The notes: generated by a model from the letters alone, not told the origin. 64,000 bases of DNA from Vreelandella titanicae BH1 (GCF_000336575.1 NZ_AOPO01000004.1:62001-126000), one strand, 5' to 3'; shown: positions 18,471 through 30,051, counted from the first letter of the stretch. Numbers and translations are program-made.

Positions 18471-19482
18471 TGCGCGAATGATCATCACTCTTAACGAAAG
18501 TGGTGTCCTTCTTAGGCGCCTCAACTTTCTCGAACGTTACGTCAGCGGTTTCCGCCAAGCTATCTTCCTCAACGATAGGCTCAACGACCTCAGCATCATC
18601 AGGATTGGTCGAACTCACCGGCGTTGCGTCGTGGTGGGTTAACTTACGCAGCACACTACCCACGCGGGCACGCATTTCATGACGATGAACGATCATGTCG
18701 ACGGTACCGTGCTCAAGCAGAAACTCGCTGCGCTGGAACCCTTCTGGCAAGGTTTCACGCACCGTTTGCTCGATGACCCTGGGGCCTGCAAAACCAATCA
18801 AGGCATTGGGTTCGGCAATATTCAAGTCACCCAACATGGCTAGTGAGGCTGAAACACCGCCAAAGACGGGATCCGTAAGCACAGAAATATACGGCACACC
18901 CGCTTGTTTGAGCTTTTCAAGCGCGGCGGATGTTTTAGCCATCTGCATCAACGAGAAGAGCGCTTCCTGCATACGTGCCCCACCGGAGGCGGCAAAGCAC
19001 ACCAGCGGGATGTTCTCTTCCAGCGCCACGGTAGCGGCGCGAACAAATTTCTCGCCGACCACTGCCCCCATTGAGCCGCCCATAAAGGTGAACTCAAAGG
19101 CAACGGCAACGACCGGAAGACCATCCAACTCACCGCGCATAACGACCAGCGCATCTTTCTCGCCAGTATCTTTTTGCGCCGCAGTCAGGCGGTCTTTGTA
19201 TTTTTTAGAGTCGCGAAACTTCAACCGATCATTGGGTTCGATTTCCGCCGCGATCTCTTCGCGTTCTGCTTTATCCAAGAACCAGTCCAAGCGTTTGCGT
19301 GCCGTCAAGCGCAGATGGTGATCGCACTTGGGACAGACGCTGTTATGTTTCTCTAGCTCAGGGAGGTAGAGAACCGCTTCGCACTTGGGACATTTACGCC
19401 AGAGGCCGTCGGGCACGCTAGCGCGACGGTCTTTACGCTGGATGCGACCCATGGAGGGTACGATCTTGTCTAACCAGCTCAT
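18463..19482 (-). CDS. accD: Acetyl-CoA carboxylase carboxyltransferase beta subunit
   Basis: Makes malonyl-CoA together with AccA for fatty-acid synthesis. A four-cysteine zinc ribbon (CPKC at ~30 and CPKC at ~50) is followed by the crotonase-type carboxyltransferase domain with [13 protein letters not shown] and [19 protein letters not shown]. The C-terminus has an acidic, non-conserved extension of ~45 residues. The ATG at 19482 ([10 protein letters not shown]) is the usual family start; an in-frame codon 27 bases upstream is less likely. Confidence 0.96.
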   Translation of the reverse strand: MSWLDKIVPSMGRIQRKDRRASVPDGLWRKCPKCEAVLYLPELEKHNSVCPKCDHHLRLTARKRLDWFLDKAEREEIAAEIEPNDRLKFRDSKKYKDRLTAAQKDTGEKDALVVMRGELDGLPVVAVAFEFTFMGGSMGAVVGEKFVRAATVALEENIPLVCFAASGGARMQEALFSLMQMAKTSAALEKLKQAGVPYISVLTDPVFGGVSASLAMLGDLNIAEPNALIGFAGPRVIEQTVRETLPEGFQRSEFLLEHGTVDMIVHRHEMRARVGSVLRKLTHHDATPVSSTNPDDAEVVEPIVEEDSLAETADVTFEKVEAPKKDTTFVKSDDHSRNA

Positions 19483-19576
19483 ATCAAAAAGGCTTCCGTT
19501 ATACGTCAACGCCTGGCAGAACCAGGCTCGATGAGTGTCGTGAATCTATTCAGTATAGGCGATAAAGCAATTCGCT

Positions 19577-20380
19577 TTAGGCATCCATCGCCGTACGCAT
19601 CTCTGCTAATACACTTTTCAACTGGCCCGCAATGGTTTCCGGCGCATCGACACTTTCAGCGATGCGGTTAACCAAAGCGCTACCTACAATCACACCATCG
19701 GCGACTTTAGCTACTTCAGCGGCCGTCACGCCATCGCGGATACCGAAACCAACACATAGCGGTAAATCGGTCATCCCCCGCAGCGGCGCCAAGTGCTCGG
19801 CCACATCGTCTGCGTTCAGGGTGGCGGCACCGGTCACGCCTTTCAGCGAAACGTAGTAGAGGTAGCCCTCGCCATGGGCGCATATTGTAGCGGCACGCTG
19901 GTTAGAAGTGGTAGGCGCAACCAAAAAAATCGCCGCTAAATCTCGCGATTTCAGCAGTGGCCCAATCTCTTCGGCCTCTTCAGGCGGCATATCCACTATC
20001 AGCACACCATCAACGCCCACGCTGGCAGCTTGATCGGCAAAGTTTTCGTAGCCAATTCGCTCAATCGGATTCAAGTAGCCCATCAACACAACCGGTGTGG
20101 TGGTATCGGTTTGGCGGAACTCTTTGACCATCTGCATAAGGTCAACCAGCCGCGTGCCCTGCTTTAACGCACGCTCACAGGCTTTTTGAATGACCGGGCC
20201 ATCCGCCATGGGGTCGGAAAAAGGCACGCCTAGCTCAATCACATCGGCACCTGCTTCCACCAGAGCATGCATAAAACCAACGGTGTACTGAGGTGCTGGA
20301 TCACCTGCGGTGATGTAAGGGATCAGGGCCTTGCGGCCCTGCTGCTTAAGTTCACTGAAACGCTGATCAATACGGTTCAT
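19577..20380 (-). CDS. trpA: Tryptophan synthase alpha subunit
   Basis: Cleaves indole-3-glycerol phosphate to indole, which is channelled to TrpB. Catalytic Glu is in [18 protein letters not shown] and catalytic Asp in [14 protein letters not shown]; the phosphate-binding GFGIRDG loop is visible. 267 residues, as usual. It follows trpB by 24 bases on the minus strand. Confidence 0.97.
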   Translation of the reverse strand: MNRIDQRFSELKQQGRKALIPYITAGDPAPQYTVGFMHALVEAGADVIELGVPFSDPMADGPVIQKACERALKQGTRLVDLMQMVKEFRQTDTTTPVVLMGYLNPIERIGYENFADQAASVGVDGVLIVDMPPEEAEEIGPLLKSRDLAAIFLVAPTTSNQRAATICAHGEGYLYYVSLKGVTGAATLNADDVAEHLAPLRGMTDLPLCVGFGIRDGVTAAEVAKVADGVIVGSALVNRIAESVDAPETIAGQLKSVLAEMRTAMDA

Positions 20381-20404
20381 GCTCGCCCTTAAAAAAAGCT
20401 GACC

Positions 20405-21646
20405 TTAAAATTCGATGCCATCAATCTTAGCAACGGTCATGATGTCTTTGTCGCCACGCCCGGAGAGGTTGACCACGATATGCTGGTCAGGACGCATGGT
20501 AGGCGCCAACACCTTGGCATGGGCCAGCGCATGGGCCGACTCAAGGGCCGGCATAATGCCTTCCATGTGGGTCAGTTCGCGAAACGCTTCGAGCACTTCT
20601 TTATCGTTAGCGGCCACATAGGAGACCCGACCCACGTCTTTCCAAAGCGCGTGTTCGGGGCCTACGCCAGGATAATCCAGGCCAGCTGAAATGGAGTGCG
20701 TATCCGACACCTGCCCGGCTTCATCTGACATTAAGTAGGTGCGATTGCCGTGGAGCACGCCACGCGGCGCATTGGATGCCAGCGGCGCCGCGTGGCGGCC
20801 GGTTTCGACGCCATCGCCACCGGCCTCCACGCCATACATGGCCACGTCGTCATCTTCCACAAAGGGGTAGAACAGACCCAAAGCATTAGAGCCACCGCCC
20901 ACGCAGGCAATCAGCGCATCGGGAAGACGGCCGATCTGCTCCAGCGACTGGCGGCGCGCTTCACGCCCCACCACCGCGTTGAAATCGCGCACCAGCAGCG
21001 GATAAGGGTGCGGGCCCGCCACGGTACCGATGATATAGAAGGTGTTGTCAACGTTGGTGACCCAGTCACGCAGCGCTTCGTTCATGGCGTCTTTGAGGGT
21101 GCGGGTACCGGACTCTACCGGAATGACCCGAGCGCCCAGTAGGCGCATACGGTAAACGTTAAGCTTTTGGCGCTGTACGTCTTCAGCCCCCATATACACG
21201 TCGCACTCAAGCCCTAGGCGAGCAGCAACGGTCGCCGAGGCAACGCCATGCTGGCCCGCCCCGGTTTCAGCGATAATGCGTGGTTTGCCGGTTTTTTTGG
21301 CCAGCAGTGCCTGACCAATGGTGTTGTTTACCTTGTGAGCGCCGGTATGATTCAGATCTTCCCGTTTCAACCAAATCTGTGCGCCCCCAAGACTCGCCGA
21401 CCAGCGTTTGGCGTGGTAGAGCGGCGATGGACGTCCCACATAGTGGGCAAGATCGTAGTCAAACTCGGCCTGAAAGTCAGGGTCATCACGCAGGCTTAAG
21501 TACGTCTTCTCCAACTCTTCCAACGCAAAGCTCAGGGTTTCTGACACAAACCGACCGCCGTAAGGGCCAAAATGACCACGGGCATCCGGCATTCGGGTCA
21601 GATCGCTGAACTTGGTTTTTGGTGTAGGCGTCGCAGAAACAGTCAC
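20405..21646 (-). CDS. trpB: Tryptophan synthase beta subunit
   Basis: PLP enzyme condensing indole and serine. The N-terminus [15 protein letters not shown], the PLP lysine in [15 protein letters not shown], the [11 protein letters not shown] substrate loop and [10 protein letters not shown] phosphate loop are all present. 413 residues. The 136-base spacer up to trpF is AT-rich and probably carries a promoter, so trpBA may be a unit separate from truA-trpF. Confidence 0.97.
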   Translation of the reverse strand: MTVSATPTPKTKFSDLTRMPDARGHFGPYGGRFVSETLSFALEELEKTYLSLRDDPDFQAEFDYDLAHYVGRPSPLYHAKRWSASLGGAQIWLKREDLNHTGAHKVNNTIGQALLAKKTGKPRIIAETGAGQHGVASATVAARLGLECDVYMGAEDVQRQKLNVYRMRLLGARVIPVESGTRTLKDAMNEALRDWVTNVDNTFYIIGTVAGPHPYPLLVRDFNAVVGREARRQSLEQIGRLPDALIACVGGGSNALGLFYPFVEDDDVAMYGVEAGGDGVETGRHAAPLASNAPRGVLHGNRTYLMSDEAGQVSDTHSISAGLDYPGVGPEHALWKDVGRVSYVAANDKEVLEAFRELTHMEGIMPALESAHALAHAKVLAPTMRPDQHIVVNLSGRGDKDIMTVAKIDGIEF

Positions 21647-21782
21647 AGGGATACCTCACAAGATCGCCAGAGCAGGCAAACAATAAATGAATCGACGTAA
21701 ACACGTAGCTCGATAAAATACCCATAAGCAATACGCATAAATTACACAAAAACTAGGCTTACATAAACTTATGCGGGGAACG

Positions 21783-22421
21783 CTAGTGGGTGTCGGCTAA
21801 CGCCACATGACGCACGAAAGACGCCATTTTGTCAGCATCTTTACAGCCGTGAGAGGCTTCAATACCACCGGACACATCCACTGCATAAGGCGCTACCTGA
21901 CGCACAGCGTCAGCAATGTTATCAGCACTCAGCCCACCGGCGAGGATAACAGGTTTTGCAAGATTTGCGGGAATTCTAGACCAATCAAAGGTCTCCCCCG
22001 TGCCCCCCGGCGTCCCCGGTCGATACGCGTCTAGCAGCAGCGCCTGAGCATGATGATAGCGCTCTGCCTCATGGGTAAGATCTATCTCATCGCGCATGCG
22101 CAGCGCTTTCATCCAGGGTAGCGAAAAGCGCTGGCACTCATCGGGCGTTTCATTGCCATGAAACTGAAGCATATCGAGATAGGGCAAGCACTGCTCAATG
22201 AGCTCAGCAGGCTGGTCGACAAACAGCCCCACACGGGTCACAAAGGCAGGCACGCGGGCAGAGAGCGCCGCCAGTTGTTCGACATTCACGCTGCGCGCAC
22301 TTTTTGGCCACATCACAAAACCCAAGGCATCCACGCCCAGCGCCACGGCGAGGCCAATATCCTCACCACGCGTAAAACCACAGAACTTGATTCGAGTGCG
22401 GGTTTGCGGAGAAGCACTCAT
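21783..22421 (-). CDS. trpF: Phosphoribosylanthranilate isomerase
   Basis: Isomerises PRA to CdRP in tryptophan synthesis. The N-terminal IKFCGFTRGEDI holds the family's catalytic Cys, and VDVSGGIEAS near the C-terminus is the phosphate-binding loop; GGLSADNI is also typical. Here the usual KICG motif reads KFCG. Start overlaps the truA stop (ATGA). Confidence 0.95.
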   Translation of the reverse strand: MSASPQTRTRIKFCGFTRGEDIGLAVALGVDALGFVMWPKSARSVNVEQLAALSARVPAFVTRVGLFVDQPAELIEQCLPYLDMLQFHGNETPDECQRFSLPWMKALRMRDEIDLTHEAERYHHAQALLLDAYRPGTPGGTGETFDWSRIPANLAKPVILAGGLSADNIADAVRQVAPYAVDVSGGIEASHGCKDADKMASFVRHVALADTH

Positions 22422-23356
22422 GGCGACGCCTCCTGTTTCGGGGTAGCTGCCGGGTTACACAACGAGCGATTGCGTCGATAGGCCACCCGTGGCGTATCAG
22501 GAAGCTCGCGCTCTCCCGTCCACTCGCCAGTAAATGAGAGCAGATGCGGCCCCAACGGCTCTTTAGGCAAATCAAAGCGCTCATCGTAGACCGAATCGAC
22601 AAAATGCAGCCCACAGGCGGGTGCCGTCACATCCCCTTTGCGACGGTTTTTAAGCGCTAAAAGTTCACCAATATAAGCTTCATCCTGGGCACCGCGTCCG
22701 ACGCTTACCAGCGCCCCGGCAATGTTGCGAATCATGTGGTGTAAGAACGCGTTGCCTTGAATATCGATCATCACCAACTGGCCGTAGCGCTTTACGTCCA
22801 CAAAGTGCATATGTCGCCAGGGGGTTTTGGACTGACACCCAGCGGCACGGAAGCTGGAAAAATCGTGCTCGCCTACCAGCGCCTGGGCGGCCCGGTGCAT
22901 GGCATCGGCGTCTAACGGGTCACGGCACCAGGTCACATTGGCCCGCTCCAATACAGGGCGGCTGATCTGGTTCAACAGCACGTAGCGGTAGCGGCGCCCC
23001 AGGGCGCATAGGCGTGAATGAAAGTCATCGCCCACTGGTTTCACCCAGCGTACAGCAACGTCGCGGGGCAAATGGGTATTAGCGCCAAAGATCCAGGCTT
23101 TTTCGGAGCGCCCTACCGGCGGGTCAAAATGGACGATCTGACGGGTCGCATGCACCCCCGAATCGGTGCGCCCACTGGCATTCACCCGGACAGGCTCATT
23201 GGCCACCTTGGACAGCGCATCCTCTAACGATGCCTGAACCGATGCAGCATGGTTTAAGCGCTGAAAACCGCAGTAGCGGGTACCGTCGTACTCGATACCC
23301 ATTGCCAAGCGGCCGGTAAGCGGAATTTTCTCATCGAAGTGATAGAACAGCGTCAT
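22418..23356 (-). CDS. truA: tRNA pseudouridine(38-40) synthase
   Basis: Converts U38-U40 of the tRNA anticodon arm to pseudouridine. The catalytic Asp is in NASGRTDSGVHATRQIVHF; GIEYDGTRYCGFQ and FLHHMIRNIAGAL are further signatures. The 312-residue protein has a ~45-residue C-terminal extension. The ATG at 23356 is preceded by an in-frame TTG; neither has a strong RBS. Gene order fimV-truA-trpF is conserved in Pseudomonas and relatives. Confidence 0.95.
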   Translation of the reverse strand: MTLFYHFDEKIPLTGRLAMGIEYDGTRYCGFQRLNHAASVQASLEDALSKVANEPVRVNASGRTDSGVHATRQIVHFDPPVGRSEKAWIFGANTHLPRDVAVRWVKPVGDDFHSRLCALGRRYRYVLLNQISRPVLERANVTWCRDPLDADAMHRAAQALVGEHDFSSFRAAGCQSKTPWRHMHFVDVKRYGQLVMIDIQGNAFLHHMIRNIAGALVSVGRGAQDEAYIGELLALKNRRKGDVTAPACGLHFVDSVYDERFDLPKEPLGPHLLSFTGEWTGERELPDTPRVAYRRNRSLCNPAATPKQEASP

Positions 23357-23365
23357 CAAGCCACA

Positions 23366-25186
23366 TCATTTTGAAGATTTTGAAGGATCGCTATTATCCA
23401 GGCCTCGAGGCTTGAATGCTACCTCTTCAATTTCCCATTCCTCTTCAACTGGCCTACGTGGCTGTTTCGCGGGAGGCACCGGTTCGGCATGCGACTCACT
23501 GAAGAACTCCACCGTGGGCTGCATTGGGGTCTCGGTGCGCTGACCATCATGGGTGGGTGAAGCGCTGTTTAAGATCGGCGGGTGGTAATCGATAAAGCGA
23601 TGGTCTAGATCCTCAGCTGTTTCAGAAGGCTTGTCGGTTTGCTGCACATGAGCATTAGCAGCCGCAGGCTCAGAGGCAGGTATACCGGCACGGATAGAAG
23701 CTAGCAGTTGGCTCATGGGCATAGGACTCGGCGGCGGTGCTAAAGAGACATTTTGAGAACGGTCAGCGGAAACAGCGTGTAGCTTCAGCCTCCGCTGACG
23801 CCCCTGCTCAGCGAGTCCCGATGCCTGACTTTTTTCATAGCGAAGGGGGTCGTCTTGCGATGGCGTCTGCCCTTGATCGTCGACCAGCCACTGATCAGTA
23901 TCTAATGTCGGCGCGGCGTTAGTGGCAAGAGCATCGTTCTCAGCCTTGGGGTCTACGCGAGGCGAAGCCGCTGGCTTAACCACGGGTTCAGCCAGCGGAA
24001 TGTCTTCCCAGGTCTCCTCTCGGCGCTTACGTAACCATGCCAACAGCGCTAGCAGCAGTGTGATGGCGGCCAAAGCCAACGTCCACTGGTAGCGCTCAAT
24101 TAAGCCAGCCACACCCGGGCTCTTCGTCTCATCCATGCTAGCAATGAGTGGCGCTGAAGGTGGCTCTTGAGCAGCCAACGTATCGCTTAGCGCCTGCGTT
24201 AGGGAGGCAACCTCACCACGCAGCTCATCAAGCTCAGCGCGCATCAACTCACGCTCTTCACGAACCTGCTGTAATGTCGCTTGGCTTAGGTGCAGTTGCT
24301 CGGTCAGCTCCGAACGCGTTATTGCTTCAGGCTCGTCGACTTCCTCTTCAACCCCAGCTTGGTCGGCGGCTATGGAGGTAGCAGAAACAGACGTGGCGGC
24401 TTCAACCTTCGGTAGCGCCACTGTTTGCAATGAGCCAGGGCGGCGTTGCTGCCAGGCTTCATTCATCGCTTTGATAGCAGCATCGGCATCACCGTGAGAG
24501 CGCGCCAGAATGCGTTCAGAATTAGGCACCCGAAGTGTTTGCTCTGCACGCATGTCATTTATATTGCCCGATGGAAAGACCTCAGAGTTGGCCTCCAGCA
24601 GCGCCAGCATCATCTGCTGTACGCTCACCTCGTCAGGTTTAATACGCTCGGCAACGCTCCATAGGGTATCGCCGCTCCCCACATAGGCACTCGATGGCGG
24701 CGTCGAACTGGGCTGAGCAAGCGGAGACGTGACGGCACTGCTTACTGCTGACGAGCTGGGGGCAGCATTTTGAGCAAGCGCTTGATTCTGAGCATAGCCT
24801 TGGGGATCAAACAGTAGTGTTATGTCGCGAAACTGCTGCCCGTCTGGCAACTCCACCGTTAACAGCAAATCAAGCCAGGGCTCCTGCATCGTTTTATCAG
24901 AGCTTAAGCGTACCTGTCGGCGCCCCTGCTGCTCTTGAATCTGGACGCGCACGCTGGCCGCTAATGGCGTCCATTCAAGGCCTGCTGAGGCAAAGGCTGG
25001 AGGCTCGGCAACGCTGATATGAATCTCGTCGAGGGCGTAATCACTGCTTTCGAGCAGAGGGATCGAAGCATCTAAAGGCGCATCCAGATATGAGCTGACA
25101 CTCGCCTGCCCAAAACCAACGGCCAGCGCAATCGGACTTACTGCACTCAACGAGAGCCATGCAATCCATGTCAGTGATTTTTTCAT
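23366..25186 (-). CDS. fimV: FimV/HubP-like polar membrane protein, short form
   Basis: Peptidoglycan-binding inner-membrane hub for polar proteins and twitching motility. A signal peptide (residues 1-22) is followed by the FimV N-terminal domain (GFGQASVSSYLDAPLDASIPL), a LysM-like segment (YVGSGDTLWSVAERIKPDEV, ~170-220), a coiled-coil of ~45 residues, one transmembrane helix (YQWTLALAAITLLLALLAWL, ~365) and a Pro/Ala-rich acidic cytoplasmic part. At 606 residues it is much shorter than P. aeruginosa FimV (~920) and I see no C-terminal TPR domain. It lies between asd and truA, the standard position. Confidence 0.88.
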   Translation of the reverse strand: MKKSLTWIAWLSLSAVSPIALAVGFGQASVSSYLDAPLDASIPLLESSDYALDEIHISVAEPPAFASAGLEWTPLAASVRVQIQEQQGRRQVRLSSDKTMQEPWLDLLLTVELPDGQQFRDITLLFDPQGYAQNQALAQNAAPSSSAVSSAVTSPLAQPSSTPPSSAYVGSGDTLWSVAERIKPDEVSVQQMMLALLEANSEVFPSGNINDMRAEQTLRVPNSERILARSHGDADAAIKAMNEAWQQRRPGSLQTVALPKVEAATSVSATSIAADQAGVEEEVDEPEAITRSELTEQLHLSQATLQQVREERELMRAELDELRGEVASLTQALSDTLAAQEPPSAPLIASMDETKSPGVAGLIERYQWTLALAAITLLLALLAWLRKRREETWEDIPLAEPVVKPAASPRVDPKAENDALATNAAPTLDTDQWLVDDQGQTPSQDDPLRYEKSQASGLAEQGRQRRLKLHAVSADRSQNVSLAPPPSPMPMSQLLASIRAGIPASEPAAANAHVQQTDKPSETAEDLDHRFIDYHPPILNSASPTHDGQRTETPMQPTVEFFSESHAEPVPPAKQPRRPVEEEWEIEEVAFKPRGLDNSDPSKSSK

Positions 25187-25305
25187 GAATGTTCCCTGAT
25201 CACCTACTTACTTTTAACGACTGATACCAAATAATTTTACTAAGTCTTTTTTGTCATAACTTAACGAAATAACGGTGTTATTCCCACTATCAAGATGACT
25301 AGCCG

Positions 25306-25340
25306 AAAAAAACGGGAAGCTGCGAACAGCTTCCCGTTTT
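25306..25340 (-). terminator. Intrinsic terminator after asd
   Basis: On the minus strand AACGGGAAGCTG pairs with CAGCTTCCCGTT around a four-base loop and is followed by seven T. It lies just past the asd stop and separates asd from fimV. Confidence 0.88.
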
Positions 25341-25364
25341 CGACTGGCGTACAACAATAAACAA

Positions 25365-26477
25365 TTACTGTTCGCGAAGAATCTTCAACATACGCTTCAG
25401 CGGCTCTGCGGCGCCCCACAGCAACTGGTCACCCACGCTAAATGCTGAGAGGTATTCGCCGCCCATTTGCAGTTTACGCAGTCGCCCAACCGGCACTTGC
25501 AGCGTGCCAGTGGCAGCCGCAGGCGTTAGACCAGCAATGGTGGCATCTTTGTCATTAGGAATCAGCTTGACCCACTCATTGTGCTTGGCGATGCGATCTT
25601 CGATCTCATCAAGCGGCACATCGTGCTTCAGCTTGATAGTGAACGCCTGGCTGTGCGAACGCATCGCGCCGATACGCACACACAGGCCATCAATGGGGAT
25701 CGGGTTGTTGTCGAGCCCGAGAATCTTATTGGTCTCAACGCTGCCCTTCCACTCTTCGCGGCTCTGGCCGTTATCTAGCTTGGTATCGATCCACGGCAGC
25801 AAGCTACCTGCCAGCGGTGCGGCAAAGTTATCGGTCGGGAAGTCACCGCTGCGCATGGCAGCCGTTACTTTGCGGTCGATATCCAGAATCGCGCTTGACG
25901 GATCTTTTAGCTCTTCGCCGACGCTGTCGCGCAGTTGGCCCATTTGGTTGAGCAGCTCACGCATGTGCTTAGCGCCCGAACCAGAAGCCGCCTGGTAGGT
26001 CATGGAGGTCATCCACTCGACCATATCGGCTTCAAACAGACCGCCCAAGCCCATCAGCATTAGGCTCACGGTACAGTTGCCACCGACAAAGGTTTTGGCG
26101 CCTTTGGCTAGCTGGTCGTCGATCACCTTGCGGTTAACCGGATCCAGCACAATCGTCGCTTCATCTTCCATGCGCAGGGTACTGGCGGCGTCAATCCAGT
26201 AGCCCTTCCAACCTGCGCTGCGAAGATCTTTATAAACTGGCTTGGTGTAGTCACCGCCCTGGCAGGTGACAACAACATCCAACGCTTTGAGCGCTTCAAT
26301 ATCAAAGGCATCTTTCAGCGGAGGTACGTCGACACCGATGTCGGGGCCGGGCTGGCCTACCTGGGAGGTGGTGAAGAACACCGGCTCGATGCCGTTGAAG
26401 TCACCATCTTCCTGCATGCGCTGCATCAGCACTGAGCCCACCATGCCACGCCATCCCACGAAACCGACTTTCAACAT
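25365..26477 (-). CDS. asd: Aspartate-semialdehyde dehydrogenase
   Basis: Reduces aspartyl phosphate to the semialdehyde for Lys, Thr, Met and cell-wall diaminopimelate. The NADP loop [17 protein letters not shown], the catalytic Cys in [11 protein letters not shown] and the His-bearing [15 protein letters not shown] are present; 370 residues match the gammaproteobacterial type. A GGAGGA-like RBS precedes the ATG. leuB lies 135 bases upstream on the same strand. Confidence 0.97.
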   Translation of the reverse strand: MLKVGFVGWRGMVGSVLMQRMQEDGDFNGIEPVFFTTSQVGQPGPDIGVDVPPLKDAFDIEALKALDVVVTCQGGDYTKPVYKDLRSAGWKGYWIDAASTLRMEDEATIVLDPVNRKVIDDQLAKGAKTFVGGNCTVSLMLMGLGGLFEADMVEWMTSMTYQAASGSGAKHMRELLNQMGQLRDSVGEELKDPSSAILDIDRKVTAAMRSGDFPTDNFAAPLAGSLLPWIDTKLDNGQSREEWKGSVETNKILGLDNNPIPIDGLCVRIGAMRSHSQAFTIKLKHDVPLDEIEDRIAKHNEWVKLIPNDKDATIAGLTPAAATGTLQVPVGRLRKLQMGGEYLSAFSVGDQLLWGAAEPLKRMLKILREQ

Positions 26478-26611
26478 ATGAAGTCCTCCTGCAAAGAATG
26501 AGTACTCACATTATACACACTTCTTTACGGTGATTTTGAAGCCGCACTGAACAACGGCTCAATGATAATGGCTGAGTAAATAAGGGCGCGGGGGTAGCCC
26601 GACGACTTTAC

Positions 26612-27691
26612 TCACTGCTTAGCAAACGCCGCTAACACCGCATCGCCCATGGCATCAGTGCCGATGGTCTGCATACCTTCAGAGGCGATATCCGCAGTGC
26701 GCAGACCGTCATCCAGCACGCTGCCGACGGCGGCTTCAATACGCTCCGCCATGGCATTTTCACCCAACGAATAACGCAGCATCATGGCTACCGAAAGCAT
26801 CATGGCCAGTGGGTTAGCTACATTCTGGCCGGCGATATCCGGCGCGCTACCGTGGCATGGCTCGTACATGCCCTGCCCGCTTTCGTTTAGCGAAGCAGAA
26901 GGCAGCATACCGATGGAGCCGGTCAGCATAGCGGCAGCGTCAGAGAGAATGTCGCCAAACATATTGCCAGTCACCACCACGTCAAACTGCTTGGGTGCGC
27001 GCACCAGCTGCATGGCGGCGTTATCGACGTACATATGGGAAAGCTCAACGTCCGGGTATTCCGGCGCTAAACGCTCCATCACTTCACGCCACAAGATGGT
27101 CACTTCCAGCACGTTAGCTTTATCTACTGAGCAAAGTTTCTTGCCACGCTTCTGGGCCATTTCAAAGGCGACGCGGCCAATGCGCTCAATTTCGCTTTCA
27201 GAATAAATATAGGTGTTAAAACCGACCCGCTCGCCATTTCGTACTTCAATGCCACGGGGCTGGCCGAAGTAAATGCCGCCGGTGAGTTCGCGAACGATCA
27301 TAATATCCAGCCCGGCCACCAGTTCTGGCTTCAGGCTCGAGGCGCTGGCCAACTGCGGGTAGAGCATTGCCGGGCGCAGATTGCCGAACAATCCAAGGTT
27401 TTTACGCAGCCCCAGCAGGCCTTTTTCCGGACGCTTGGAGAGGTCTTCAATTTTGTCCCACTTTGGGCCACCCACGGCACCCAGCAAAATAGCGCTAGCG
27501 GCTTTGGCTTTTTCCAGGGTTTCTGCGGGCAGAGGCTCGCCGTGGACATCATAGGCAGAGCCGCCCACCAAGCCCTCTTCTACTTCAATATCCAAGCCCG
27601 CTTCCTGGCATGCCTTCAACAAACGTGCCGCCTGGGCGGCAATCTCGGGGCCAATACCGTCACCCGGCAGCAGTAATACCTTATGAGTCAT
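26612..27691 (-). CDS. leuB: 3-isopropylmalate dehydrogenase
   Basis: Oxidatively decarboxylates 3-isopropylmalate in leucine synthesis. N-terminal [12 protein letters not shown], the substrate loop [13 protein letters not shown], the SVDKANVL motif, [11 protein letters not shown] (metal-binding Asp) and the C-terminal [13 protein letters not shown] region are all present. 359 residues, normal. Third gene of leuCDB. Confidence 0.97.
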   Translation of the reverse strand: MTHKVLLLPGDGIGPEIAAQAARLLKACQEAGLDIEVEEGLVGGSAYDVHGEPLPAETLEKAKAASAILLGAVGGPKWDKIEDLSKRPEKGLLGLRKNLGLFGNLRPAMLYPQLASASSLKPELVAGLDIMIVRELTGGIYFGQPRGIEVRNGERVGFNTYIYSESEIERIGRVAFEMAQKRGKKLCSVDKANVLEVTILWREVMERLAPEYPDVELSHMYVDNAAMQLVRAPKQFDVVVTGNMFGDILSDAAAMLTGSIGMLPSASLNESGQGMYEPCHGSAPDIAGQNVANPLAMMLSVAMMLRYSLGENAMAERIEAAVGSVLDDGLRTADIASEGMQTIGTDAMGDAVLAAFAKQ

Positions 27692-27790
27692 GCTGATTCC
27701 TTAACATGTTATCGAGCGACTTTGGCCGCTTTGCGCATTGCAATGGGGTTGCAACGCGCTATCAAACTTACTGTGAAAACTGGAAAGCGT

Positions 27791-28438
27791 TTAGGCAGAC
27801 TGCCGGAACAACCAGGGGCGCGCAGCTTTATGCTTCTGCTCAAAAGCACGAATGGCGTCTTCGTCTTTTAGCGTCAGACCAATATCGTCCAGCCCTTCCA
27901 GCAGGCAGTGTTTGCGGAACTCATCCACTTCAAACTCTAAAATCTCACCGCTCGGGGTAATGACCCGCTGGTTCTCCAAGTCCACATCCAACTGGTAGCC
28001 TTCATTGGCATCCACCTCGGCAAACAGGCGATCTATTACGTCTTCTGGGAAGGTAATCAGCAAAATGCCGTTCTTGAACGAGTTGTTGTAGAAGATATCG
28101 GCAAAGCTAGGCGCAATCACTACCTTGAAACCGAAATCTTCCAGCGCCCAAGGCGCGTGTTCACGAGAGCTGCCGCAGCCAAAATTGCGCCGAGCAAGTA
28201 GCACTTCCGCGCCTTTGAAACGCGGCTGGTTCAAGACGAAATCAGGATTCAGCGGGCGCTGTGAGCAGTCCTGCCCCGGCTGGCCTTCATCCAAGTAACG
28301 CAGTTCGTCAAACAGGTTAACGCCAAAGCCGGTGCGCTTGATCGACTTCAAAAACTGCTTCGGGATAATCAAGTCGGTGTCGACGTTGGCGCGGTCAAGG
28401 GGTGCTACCACGCCTTCAAAACGTTCAAATTTTTTCAT
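27791..28438 (-). CDS. leuD: 3-isopropylmalate dehydratase small subunit
   Basis: Swivel-domain subunit of isopropylmalate isomerase. The [17 protein letters not shown] and [16 protein letters not shown] motifs define the family. 215 residues. Starts three bases after the leuC stop, so the subunits are coupled. Confidence 0.97.
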   Translation of the reverse strand: MKKFERFEGVVAPLDRANVDTDLIIPKQFLKSIKRTGFGVNLFDELRYLDEGQPGQDCSQRPLNPDFVLNQPRFKGAEVLLARRNFGCGSSREHAPWALEDFGFKVVIAPSFADIFYNNSFKNGILLITFPEDVIDRLFAEVDANEGYQLDVDLENQRVITPSGEILEFEVDEFRKHCLLEGLDDIGLTLKDEDAIRAFEQKHKAARPWLFRQSA

Positions 28439-28441
28439 GGT

Positions 28442-29893
28442 TTAGGCCTCCTGAGCGTGAGTGGCGTCGTTAGCGGGCAAGCTGCGAACATCAACAAAGT
28501 GACCGGCAATCGCCGCTGCCGCTGCCATGGCTGGACTGACCAAGTGCGTGCGGCCACCGTAACCCTGGCGCCCTTCAAAGTTTCGGTTAGAAGTAGAGGC
28601 GCAGTGTTCACCGGCACCCAGCTTATCCGCGTTCATGGCCAAACACATGGAGCAGCCCGGCTCGCGCCACTCAAAGCCTGCTTCAATAAAGATCTTATCC
28701 AAACCTTCCGCTTCAGCTTGGCGCTTCACCAAGCCAGAACCCGGCACCACCATGGCCAGCTTGATGGAATCAGCCACTTTCTTACCTTTGGCGACTTTGG
28801 CGGCTTCGCGTAAATCTTCAATGCGCGAGTTGGTGCAGGAGCCAATAAAGATTTTATCCAGCTTGATATCAGTGATTTTCTGATTGGCGTGAAGGCCCAT
28901 GTACTCTAAGGCACGAGTGTGGCTGCGCTGAACGGTTTCATCCAGCGCAGCGCTGGGATCGGGCACTTGGCCGGAAATACCGGTGACCATTTCCGGGCTG
29001 GTGCCCCAGCTCACCTGTGGCTCGATCTCTTCAGCCTGCAAAGTAACCACTTTATCGAACTGCGCATCGTCATCAGAAACTAGGTTGCGCCAGTCCGCCA
29101 CGGCGGCTTCCCACTGCTCTGCCGTGGGCGCGAAAGGGCGCTTGGCAAGGTAATCAATCGTGGTGTCGTCAACGGCGATCAAACCAACCCGTGCGCCCGC
29201 TTCAATGGCCATGTTGCACACGGTCATGCGCCCTTCCATAGAGAGCGAAGCAATCGCGCTACCGGCAAATTCAATGGCATAACCGGTACCGCCAGCGGTG
29301 CCAATCTTGCCGATAATCGCCAGCACCACATCTTTTGCTGTTACGCCCAGGCCAAGCTCACCTTCCACGCGCACCTGCATATTCTTCATTTTTTGCGCCA
29401 GCAAGCACTGGGTCGCCATTACATGCTCGACTTCCGAGGTACCAATACCGTGGGCCAAAGCGCCAAAGGCACCGTGGGTCGCGGTGTGGGAGTCGCCACA
29501 CACCACGGTCATTCCTGGCAGTGTTGCGCCCTGTTCGGGGCCAACTACGTGCACGATGCCCTGGCGCGGGTCGTTGATTTTGAACTCTTCGATGCCGTAC
29601 TCAAGGCAGTTGTCGTCCAGGGTTTGCACTTGAATCAGCGACACTGGGTCTTTAATACCGCTGTTTCCCTCGGCGCGCTCTTTAATGGTCGTCGGCACGT
29701 TATGGTCAGGCGTGGCCAAGTTGGCATCCAAACGCCACGGCTTACGATTAGCTAAACGCAGGCCTTCGAACGCTTGAGGCGAAGTCACCTCGTGAAGCAG
29801 CTGGCGGTCGATATAGATCAAGGCAGTACCGTCGTCGCGCTGCTTGACCAAGTGCTGATTCCAGAGTTTGTCGTAAAGGGTTTGACCTGACAT
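28442..29893 (-). CDS. leuC: 3-isopropylmalate dehydratase large subunit
   Basis: Aconitase-like 4Fe-4S enzyme that moves the hydroxyl of 2-isopropylmalate. Cluster cysteines are in [11 protein letters not shown] and [11 protein letters not shown]; the N-terminal DHNVPTT and [13 protein letters not shown] motifs bind substrate. 483 residues, slightly longer than the E. coli protein at the C-terminus. It is divergent from a LysR-type regulator. Confidence 0.97.
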   Translation of the reverse strand: MSGQTLYDKLWNQHLVKQRDDGTALIYIDRQLLHEVTSPQAFEGLRLANRKPWRLDANLATPDHNVPTTIKERAEGNSGIKDPVSLIQVQTLDDNCLEYGIEEFKINDPRQGIVHVVGPEQGATLPGMTVVCGDSHTATHGAFGALAHGIGTSEVEHVMATQCLLAQKMKNMQVRVEGELGLGVTAKDVVLAIIGKIGTAGGTGYAIEFAGSAIASLSMEGRMTVCNMAIEAGARVGLIAVDDTTIDYLAKRPFAPTAEQWEAAVADWRNLVSDDDAQFDKVVTLQAEEIEPQVSWGTSPEMVTGISGQVPDPSAALDETVQRSHTRALEYMGLHANQKITDIKLDKIFIGSCTNSRIEDLREAAKVAKGKKVADSIKLAMVVPGSGLVKRQAEAEGLDKIFIEAGFEWREPGCSMCLAMNADKLGAGEHCASTSNRNFEGRQGYGGRTHLVSPAMAAAAAIAGHFVDVRSLPANDATHAQEA

Positions 29894-30016
29894 GTGGCTC
29901 TCCTGGGCAGTGCCCTGCTAGTTCGGTATGGCAGCCTCTTCGTGCTGCTTATATGGCGATAGCACGAGTGTTACGCGACTCGCGCATAAAAGCAATTCAT
30001 GTTATTCATAGATTAG

Positions 30017-30031
30017 ATTCCAAACAGGAAT
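30017..30031. promoter_or_regulatory. Candidate LysR operator between leuC and the LysR gene
   Basis: ATTCC-AAACA-GGAAT is a perfect interrupted dyad of the T-N11-A class that LysR-type proteins bind. It lies 21 bases before the regulator start in the leuC divergent spacer (29894-30051), suggesting autoregulation and possibly control of leuCDB. Binding is inferred. Confidence 0.45.
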
Positions 30032-30051
30032 ACTTATTCAAGGATTCGTAA

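Noticed and set aside
20381..25364. trp attenuator or riboswitch upstream of trpBA, fimV or asd
   Set aside because: No leader peptide with Trp codons or riboswitch fold could be recognised by eye.
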